A program made the translations under genes and the position numbers. DNA of 34,520 bases from DATGLE01 sp035294325 (GTDB lineage: Bacteria > Chloroflexota > Ktedonobacteria > Ktedonobacterales > Ktedonobacteraceae). A model generated the notes under the pieces. The model searched no databases and was not told where the DNA came from. It worked only from the letters and a program-made list of their open reading frames with translations. Location of the stretch: assembly GCA_035294325.1 (NCBI GenBank), contig DATGLE010000170.1, forward strand, positions 1-34,520. Reading direction: 5' to 3'. Every line of letters starts with the position of its first letter. Position 1 is the first letter of the stretch. Positions 29,566-34,520 of the stretch are shown one piece after another.

Positions 29566-30392
29566 GTCCGTTTCAGATAGCGCATAGCCGGCCCGATGCC
29601 GACGAGAAGGATCAGGACCGCAACCAGTAACCATGTCAGGAAGGGCTGGATCGTTACATGATCGATGAGCGTTGGATCGCTCCCGGTCCCGGGTAGCCCC
29701 GGTATGCCTGGTACTTCAGCAGTCACAAGCTGCGCTCTGGGATTCCCGCCGAAGAGGCCAACGGCAAACACACTGGCGACAGTATTGGGTTCCAGCGTCA
29801 TCGGCATAGACAGCGTTACATTGTGCTGCGGATCGCTGAAGTTGATCGTATAGGCGCCTGTGCTCATGTTCACATAATTACTGGCATAGGGATAGGGCGG
29901 ATTCGTAAGCTTGATTTCTCCCATAGCAGCAGTAACTGCCCCGGCATTGGGCGAGAGGCAGTAGATGCGCACCTTCGCCTGACCCGGTGCTACCAGATTA
30001 TTGTCCACAAATACCTGCAAGGAGAGATTATTCGGCGTTGCCCCAAGAGCCGCAACGGTATAGACATAGCCAGCATTAACGGTCAGATCCTGCGTGATTA
30101 CGGAGGCATTGATACCCTTGCCCACAAGGGCGATCTGCACCTTATGGACGCCCGCCGGCACAGGAACATAGTTGGTCACGGCGGCAAACTGGAAGCTGCT
30201 GAGAAGCTGCTTGCCATCGACAAATACATCAGCGGTACCAATAAAAGGAGAGGCGTGGATGATGCGCACATAGGCGGGGTTCTGGGTGGTGGCGGCATAT
30301 GCGGGGAGAGAGAATAAACCTGCCAGAATAAACGCAATACCCACGATTCCAATACGATAAAAGATACGCACAGGAGGAAAATAATGCTTCAT
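29562..30392 (-). CDS. DUF4397-like surface protein with LPxTG sorting signal
   Basis: A 276-residue exported protein. A signal peptide covers about 1-34 (hydrophobic core, then Pro-Ala-Tyr-Ala-Ala). The body resembles DUF4397 proteins: Tyr-Val-Arg-Ile-Ile-His-Ala-Ser-Pro near 41-49, then Ala-Asp-Val-Phe-Val-Asp-Gly-Lys, and a second similar half. The C-terminus is a textbook cell-wall sorting signal: Leu-Pro-Gly-Thr-Gly at 233-237, a 14-residue spacer, a Leu/Val/Ile membrane helix and a basic end (Arg-Tyr-Leu-Lys-Arg-Thr). The spacer is a little long for the Gram-positive norm. GGGGAC precedes the ATG at 30392; the frame extends seven codons upstream without support. The sortase gene is immediately downstream on the same strand, so the two form an enzyme-substrate pair. 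Ligand or adhesion role unknown. Confidence 0.87.
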   Translation of the reverse strand: MKHYFPPVRIFYRIGIVGIAFILAGLFSLPAYAATTQNPAYVRIIHASPFIGTADVFVDGKQLLSSFQFAAVTNYVPVPAGVHKVQIALVGKGINASVITQDLTVNAGYVYTVAALGATPNNLSLQVFVDNNLVAPGQAKVRIYCLSPNAGAVTAAMGEIKLTNPPYPYASNYVNMSTGAYTINFSDPQHNVTLSMPMTLEPNTVASVFAVGLFGGNPRAQLVTAEVPGIPGLPGTGSDPTLIDHVTIQPFLTWLLVAVLILLVGIGPAMRYLKRT

Positions 30393-30587
30393 AACAAGTC
30401 CCCTTTCGGGCATTCTACCTTAACAACACGTATTCCAAAAAAGTCGCCCGGATCTCCACAACAAGAACGCTGCTCCAGTATTATTTTTACATAGCAAAAT
30501 TACTATTTTAAAGAGCAGCGCCAGTTATTGTATAAATATGCCTGATCTCATAATAGGAAATAATCAGATCAAAAGAGGTAGAGATAA

Positions 30588-30637
30588 GGTTAAGAAAAGG
30601 TGTTTAATTTATACGTTTGCATTTATTTTTCTTAACC
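30588..30637. repeat. 11-bp inverted repeat in AT-rich gap
   Basis: GGTTAAGAAAA (30588-30598) is perfectly complementary to TTTTCTTAACC (30627-30637), 28-nt interior. Could be a regulator site or a weak rightward terminator. Confidence 0.6.
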
Positions 30638-30700
30638 CATCAATGATCCGTTATATTTATTCTTTATCCAGAGTGTACCTGATTTCTGATCCCTTCGCTT

Positions 30701-30720
30701 GCTCGCGCCTGCGGCGCTCG
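30701..30720 (-). repeat. 20-bp GC-rich dispersed repeat, copy 2
   Basis: Exact reverse complement of 27140-27159, in an AT-rich surrounding. No long perfect hairpin lies next to this copy. Confidence 0.85.
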
Positions 30721-30811
30721 CCTTGTCTGTCAGTTGTGCGGGGGTGCCGCGCGAAGGCCCGGCGAGAGAGTGAAGACATTGAGGACCTGCCCGCAATTAC
30801 GTTTCATAGGC

Positions 30812-30829
30812 ATCGAAAACGTTTTCGAT
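30812..30829. promoter_or_regulatory. 18-bp perfect palindrome at the moxR promoter, LacI-type operator
   Basis: ATCGAAAACGTTTTCGAT is its own reverse complement, with the central CG and flanking A/T runs typical of LacI/GalR-family operators. It covers the -35 (TTTCGA, 30823-30828). No LacI regulator gene lies in the window. Confidence 0.65.
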
Positions 30830-30856
30830 TCCGCACGCGATATTGTATAGTATAAT
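30823..30856 (+). promoter_or_regulatory. Probable promoter of the moxR operon
   Basis: TTTCGA (30823-30828), 17-bp spacer, TATAGT (30846-30851), with a second -10-like TATAAT at 30851-30856. The weak -35 lies inside the 18-bp palindrome. Confidence 0.5.
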
Positions 30857-30889
30857 TAATGATTCTCGAAAGATTGGAGACTCACCCCG

Positions 30890-31879
30890 ATGACTGACGA
30901 GAGCGCTTCCGCCCCCCTGGACAAAGTACGAGAGGTAGCGGAAGCGATACGCGCGAACGTCGAGCGTGTGATAATCGGCAAACCGGAGGCCATTGACCTG
31001 CTGCTCGTCGCCTTATTGAGCGATGGGCATGTGCTGATCGAGGATGTGCCGGGCATGGGCAAAACGATGCTGGCGAAGTCTCTGGCGCGTTCGCTGGGGG
31101 CGACCTTTCAACGCGTGCAGGGAACGCCCGACCTGCTCCCTACCGATATCATCGGCGTGAGCTATTTCGATCAGCGCCGCAACGATTTCGTCTTTCGTCA
31201 CGGCCCGCTCTTCGCTCAAATTCTACTGGTCGACGAGGTGAATCGCACGACGCCGCGCACACAGTCGGCGCTGCTGGAAGCGATGGCCGAACGCCAGGTG
31301 ACAGTCGAGCGCGAGACCATGCTCCTGCCCAGACCGTTCCTTGTGCTTGCGACTCAAAACCCCGTCGAACTGGAGGGCACCTTTCCGCTGCCTGAGGCGC
31401 AGCTTGATCGCTTCCTGCTGCGTATCCAGATCGGTTATCCGAGCGAGGATGAGGAGCAGGCCATCCTTCATCGCTTCAAGCTCGATGAGCCACTGGAATC
31501 CTTGCAGCCCGTGATCGCTGCTGAAGAGATCATCGCACTGCAACGCGCGGTGCGCTCTGTACAGTGGCAGCCGGAGGTCGAGCGCTACCTGCTGGCGATC
31601 GTGCGCGCGACGCGGACCCATGCGGCGGTACAGCTCGGCGTCAGTCCGCGCGGCGCCCTGGCGCTCTATCGCGCCTGCGAAGCGTTCGCCGCCATTCAGG
31701 GCCGCGATTATGTGCTGCCCGACGACGTGAAGCGCCTGGCGCCGAGCGTGCTGGCCCATCGCCTGCTGACGACAACGCGCACGCGCATGCGCGGCCAGCG
31801 CAACCTGGAAATCATCGCGGAGATCGTAGATGCCGCGCCCGTGCCCGTTGAGACGATTACGCCTCCGCCTAAAAGGTAA
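30890..31879 (+). CDS. MoxR-family AAA ATPase
   Basis: A 329-residue cytoplasmic AAA+ ATPase of the MoxR class, thought to act as a chaperone or assembly factor for the membrane or surface proteins of its operon. Walker A Val-Pro-Gly-Met-Gly-Lys-Thr (53-59), Walker B Leu-Leu-Val-Asp-Glu-Val-Asn (about 108-114), sensor-1 Ala-Thr-Gln-Asn-Pro and Phe-Pro-Leu-Pro-Glu-Ala-Gln-Leu-Asp-Arg-Phe are all present. Sensor-2-like Ser-Pro-Arg-Gly-Ala follows. GGAG lies 12 nt before the ATG, a longer than usual spacing. The DUF58 gene starts 8 nt after the stop, and an 18-bp palindrome covers the promoter. Confidence 0.95.
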   Translation: MTDESASAPLDKVREVAEAIRANVERVIIGKPEAIDLLLVALLSDGHVLIEDVPGMGKTMLAKSLARSLGATFQRVQGTPDLLPTDIIGVSYFDQRRNDFVFRHGPLFAQILLVDEVNRTTPRTQSALLEAMAERQVTVERETMLLPRPFLVLATQNPVELEGTFPLPEAQLDRFLLRIQIGYPSEDEEQAILHRFKLDEPLESLQPVIAAEEIIALQRAVRSVQWQPEVERYLLAIVRATRTHAAVQLGVSPRGALALYRACEAFAAIQGRDYVLPDDVKRLAPSVLAHRLLTTTRTRMRGQRNLEIIAEIVDAAPVPVETITPPPKR

Positions 31880-31887
31880 TCTCAGGG

Positions 31888-33336
31888 ATGAAGACCGATC
31901 TCTTCACTATCTCTCACGACGAAGAACTGCTGAAAAAACGCCGCCCCTGGTATTTTCTGGCGCTGGCACTCTTTCTGCTCAGCCTGCTCGTACACCAGGC
32001 GCTGGCTTTCCTCGCTGCGCTCTTCACGCTGCTGGTTGGCTTCGTGCCCGACCTGTGGTACCGCTACGCGCTGCGTCATATCGTGATTCGCCAGCAGGTC
32101 AGCCAGGAGCATCTCTTCTTCGGTGAGGAAGTGACCCTATCGATCAGTATTGAGAACCAGAAATTATTACCTCTGCCCTGGCTGCAAATCGAAGATATCA
32201 TATCGCCGCCCCTCACAGTCCTGAGCCGGCGCGCCTCGCCCCTGCGAGTCGCCAATCAGGATATGCTCGCAAGCACCTGGCTGCTCTGGTCCTTCCAGCG
32301 CGTCACGCGGCGCTATCGCTTGCTCTGTCATACACGCGGCTTCCACATCTTCGGCCCGCTGCGGCTCACCAGCAGCGACCCCTTTGGCTGGCTCGATAGC
32401 GACGTGACCGTTCCGGCGAGCGCGACGCTGCTGGTCTATCCGCTGATCGCGCCCCTCGAAACCCTGGGCCTGCCCTCGGTGCATCCGCTGGGCGAGCACA
32501 CCACGCAGCGTCCCCTGCTCGAAGATCCGCTGCGCGTGGCGGGGGTACGCGATTACATGCTCGGCGACGATCCGCGCCGCATCCACTGGAAGGCCACCGC
32601 GCGCGCCGGCTCGCTGCAAAGCAAGATCTATGAGCACAGCAGCCTGCGCCGCCTCCTGCTGCTGCTCGATCCCTGGAACTATTCGCCCGCCAGCCAGGGC
32701 ATCGATCTTGAGATCCAGGAGTTGACGATCACGGCGGCGGCCTCTATCGCGCTCTGGGCGCTCGACGAGGGCTATATGGTGGGTATCCTGACCAACAGCG
32801 CGATGATTACCGCCATCGAGACGCAGGCAGCGACGCCACAGAGCGCCATCGATTACAGGACCGAGAGCGCCAGGCGCTCTGTTACAGAGGAATACAGCAT
32901 CGAGCGCGCCCGGCAGGTCATCCGCACACGCATTTCGCCCCCCGGTGTGAGCGTGCCTTTCGCCCGCGATCATGGACAATACGAACGTATTCTGGTGACG
33001 CTGGCGCGGCTGGTCCCGGCGCATAATGCTCCCATCGAGCGCTTTATCGATAGCGAAGATCACATGTTCCCCCTCGGCACGACGATTGTGCTGGTAAGCG
33101 CGGCGACAACCGTCAATGAAGCCACCGTTGAGCGCCTGCTGGAGCGGCGCCGGCATGGCAGCGCGGTCCATCTGGTGCTCGCCGACGATCTGGACAACAG
33201 GACGATGACCGAGACGTATGATTTGCCCGTCCACCACCTGGGAGGAAAGGAGCAGTGGCATGAACTCGTTAGAACCGCTGGAGGCGGCAGAAGCGCAGCC
33301 GCCGGCACAAGTTCAACGGTCCTTCGACTGGATTGA
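31888..33336 (+). CDS. DUF58-domain membrane protein
   Basis: A 482-residue protein that usually accompanies MoxR ATPases. Two hydrophobic helices lie at about 23-55. The DUF58 signature region Val-Arg-Asp-Tyr-Met-Leu-Gly-Asp-Asp-Pro-Arg-Arg-Ile-His-Trp-Lys-Ala-Thr-Ala-Arg is near 217-236, in a likely cytoplasmic part with von Willebrand-A-like features further on (Leu-Leu-Leu-Leu-Asp-Pro-Trp). Its exact function is unknown; the partner ATPase is thought to help it or the other operon proteins mature. The ATG at 31888 follows moxR by 8 nt, and the gene's end overlaps the next gene's start by 77 bases in another frame, indicating translational coupling. Confidence 0.9.
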   Translation: MKTDLFTISHDEELLKKRRPWYFLALALFLLSLLVHQALAFLAALFTLLVGFVPDLWYRYALRHIVIRQQVSQEHLFFGEEVTLSISIENQKLLPLPWLQIEDIISPPLTVLSRRASPLRVANQDMLASTWLLWSFQRVTRRYRLLCHTRGFHIFGPLRLTSSDPFGWLDSDVTVPASATLLVYPLIAPLETLGLPSVHPLGEHTTQRPLLEDPLRVAGVRDYMLGDDPRRIHWKATARAGSLQSKIYEHSSLRRLLLLLDPWNYSPASQGIDLEIQELTITAAASIALWALDEGYMVGILTNSAMITAIETQAATPQSAIDYRTESARRSVTEEYSIERARQVIRTRISPPGVSVPFARDHGQYERILVTLARLVPAHNAPIERFIDSEDHMFPLGTTIVLVSAATTVNEATVERLLERRRHGSAVHLVLADDLDNRTMTETYDLPVHHLGGKEQWHELVRTAGGGRSAAAGTSSTVLRLD

Positions 33337-34520
33337 GATCCTGGCTGTTCCTATCGCTAACAGCATCATGGAGACGCAGCCCATCGCGCTCATCCTCATG
33401 ATCGTGCTGCCGTTTTTCATCGGGCAGAGCGCGATCACCTCGCTGGACGAAGCGACGATTATGCTGCTGATCCTGGGCCTGCACTGGTGGGCGATATTCG
33501 TCAGGTATCGCGTGGAGCATGGCCTGAACGAATATCACACGCGGGTTATGCACCTGCTTGGCCTCTTCCTCGCCTTCACAATGGTGCTTGCGACGCACCT
33601 GGGGATGGTGAAGGACATCCCTGCGCTTATCATCCTGCTCGTGCTGGCACTCTGGTTCTGGAAGCGTGGCATGGATCGAGCGAGCAAGGGATTGAACGAC
33701 GAACAGCAGGTGCTCTTTTTTAAAGTTGGCTTTGTGGTGATCGTTGTCGCGCTCTTCTTTTCCGTCGTAAACACTGTAGCCTATAACTTCCTCAGCAGCG
33801 GCTTCATGGACGCGCTTGCTCACGCCCTGCCCCTCTTCTTCCTCAGCGGGCTGATCGGACTCTCGCTGACGCGCCTGGGTATCATCAGGAAGGAGAACGC
33901 GCGCCGCTCGCCCGGCGGGGCGGATCCGACGCGCTCCTGGCTCGTGGCTCTGGTAAGCGTGTGGATTGTGGTTGTTGCCGCCGCTCTCGCCCTCGAAATC
34001 TTCTCGTTTCAGTCTATCGCAAACGTCCTGGGACCGCTCTGGACGCTGCTGGGCATCATTGCCAACGGCATTATCTTCGCGCTCTATTTCGTGGCGCAAA
34101 TTCTCACTACCATCGCGCTGTTCATGCTCGGGATCTTCTTCGCGCTGCTGGGCCTGCTCTTTGGCACCGAGCCGCAAAAAACCAGGCTGGCGCCGTCCGC
34201 ACCCCCACCGGCACTGCAACACCCGCACGCCGCTCCATCAGTCGGGCTGATCCTGCTGGGCATCGCCCTCCTGCTCGCGCTGGCATTCGTTCTGTACACG
34301 CTCCAGAAGCGCTGGCACATCGCGCGCGACGATGGCAGCGAGGAGGAGACGCGCGAAGGGCTATCGATGCGCTCGATATTGAGGATGCGGCGCCAGGAAC
34401 GCCAGCAGCGCCAGCGCGAGCGACAGGCCGCGCTCGAAGTACTCGATCCAGCCTCCGTGCGCGCCCGCTACCGTGAGTTCCTCCAGACGCTGGCCGACGC
34501 GGGCGGCGACCTTGAGCGCC
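33260..34520 (+). CDS. DUF4129-like multi-TM protein, partial at window end
   Basis: An open frame from the ATG at 33260 runs to the window edge (420 codons, no stop). AAAGGAG is about 8 nt upstream. It has about nine or ten hydrophobic helices (roughly 38-57, 65-82, 98-115, 119-135, 153-175, 183-205, 226-248, two in 255-302, and 329-348). A charged cytoplasmic tail follows from about 350, ending Asp-Pro-Ala-Ser-Val-Arg-Ala-Arg-Tyr-Arg-Glu-Phe-Leu, which resembles the start of the DUF4129 domain. Such proteins commonly follow moxR and DUF58, often with a transglutaminase protein. It begins inside the end of the DUF58 gene. The antisense frame at 33269-34228 is a shadow. Confidence 0.82.
   Translation, partial: MNSLEPLEAAEAQPPAQVQRSFDWIEILAVPIANSIMETQPIALILMIVLPFFIGQSAITSLDEATIMLLILGLHWWAIFVRYRVEHGLNEYHTRVMHLLGLFLAFTMVLATHLGMVKDIPALIILLVLALWFWKRGMDRASKGLNDEQQVLFFKVGFVVIVVALFFSVVNTVAYNFLSSGFMDALAHALPLFFLSGLIGLSLTRLGIIRKENARRSPGGADPTRSWLVALVSVWIVVVAAALALEIFSFQSIANVLGPLWTLLGIIANGIIFALYFVAQILTTIALFMLGIFFALLGLLFGTEPQKTRLAPSAPPPALQHPHAAPSVGLILLGIALLLALAFVLYTLQKRWHIARDDGSEEETREGLSMRSILRMRRQERQQRQRERQAALEVLDPASVRARYREFLQTLADAGGDLER

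Larger units (their letters stand above)
30393..30889. other. Long AT-rich divergent intergenic region
   Basis: 497 bp without a convincing gene; a 105-codon ORF at 30538-30855 has no family resemblance and no ribosome-binding site. The left half is AT-rich and has an 11-bp inverted repeat (30588-30598 with 30627-30637). The 20-bp GC repeat copy is at 30701-30720, and the right end carries the moxR promoter with an 18-bp palindrome. Confidence 0.6.

Noticed and set aside
30538..30855. 105-codon frame in the AT-rich gap before moxR
   Set aside because: No ribosome-binding site and no coding-like composition; it runs through the GC repeat and the operator palindrome.
32167..34228. Antisense frames opposite the DUF58 and DUF4129-like genes
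   Set aside because: Sense frames carry recognised domains or TM pattern and operon spacing; the antisense products are highly charged or low complexity.

Overview
The window looks like chromosome from a GC-rich, monoderm, filamentous-type bacterium, most likely a Chloroflexota member of the Ktedonobacteria. This is inferred from gene content, with no marker gene present: a Ser/Thr kinase fused to a WD40 propeller, a second receptor-like Ser/Thr kinase, a Tat-type lipoprotein sugar-binding protein, a sortase next to an LPxTG protein, many TetR regulators, and Eco57I-like methylases. TGA is used as a normal stop in several genes.

Layout. (1) 1-4541: accessory region with a broken membrane-protein gene at the left edge, two TetR regulators, a SnoaL/NTF2-like protein, a patatin-like lipase and an alpha/beta hydrolase. 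(2) 4725-10192: a LysR regulator, then a rightward cluster that starts with a tetR behind a near-consensus promoter. It continues with a hypothetical protein translationally coupled to a LinB/DhaA-type haloalkane dehalogenase, a PPOX-fold flavin/F420 protein, a six-TM protein and an SGNH hydrolase. (3) 10255-13847 (leftward): an orphan Tat/lipoprotein sugar-binding protein and a kinase-TM-WD40 receptor. (4) 14157-18940: an HSL-type esterase, a diacylglycerol-kinase-like protein with an unusual C-terminal extension, and a transketolase. (5) 19235-23939: two tandem paralogous adenine-specific DNA methyltransferases without a visible nuclease; the second carries an in-frame palindromic repeat. 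(6) 24349-30392: an 892-residue membrane-anchored secreted protein, a Ser/Thr kinase with a surface domain, a sortase and its probable LPxTG substrate. (7) 30890-34520: a MoxR ATPase, a DUF58 protein and a DUF4129-like membrane protein (cut by the window edge), forming a classic operon.

Running through the window is a set of long, perfect, mutually unrelated inverted repeats (stems of 15-28 bp). Three of them sit beside short GC-rich dyads sharing a GCGCCGnAGGCGC-like core, and the core recurs as an exact 20-bp dispersed repeat. They occur between divergent, convergent and co-directional genes, so simple termination does not explain them all. One different palindrome has been absorbed into a reading frame. 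Several regulator-linked promoters carry 12-14 bp dyads with a two-base centre at or near the -10 or start site, which fits TetR-type control.

No tRNA, rRNA, CRISPR array, transposase or integrase was recognised. All functional names rest on motif recognition by eye; no database search was run.
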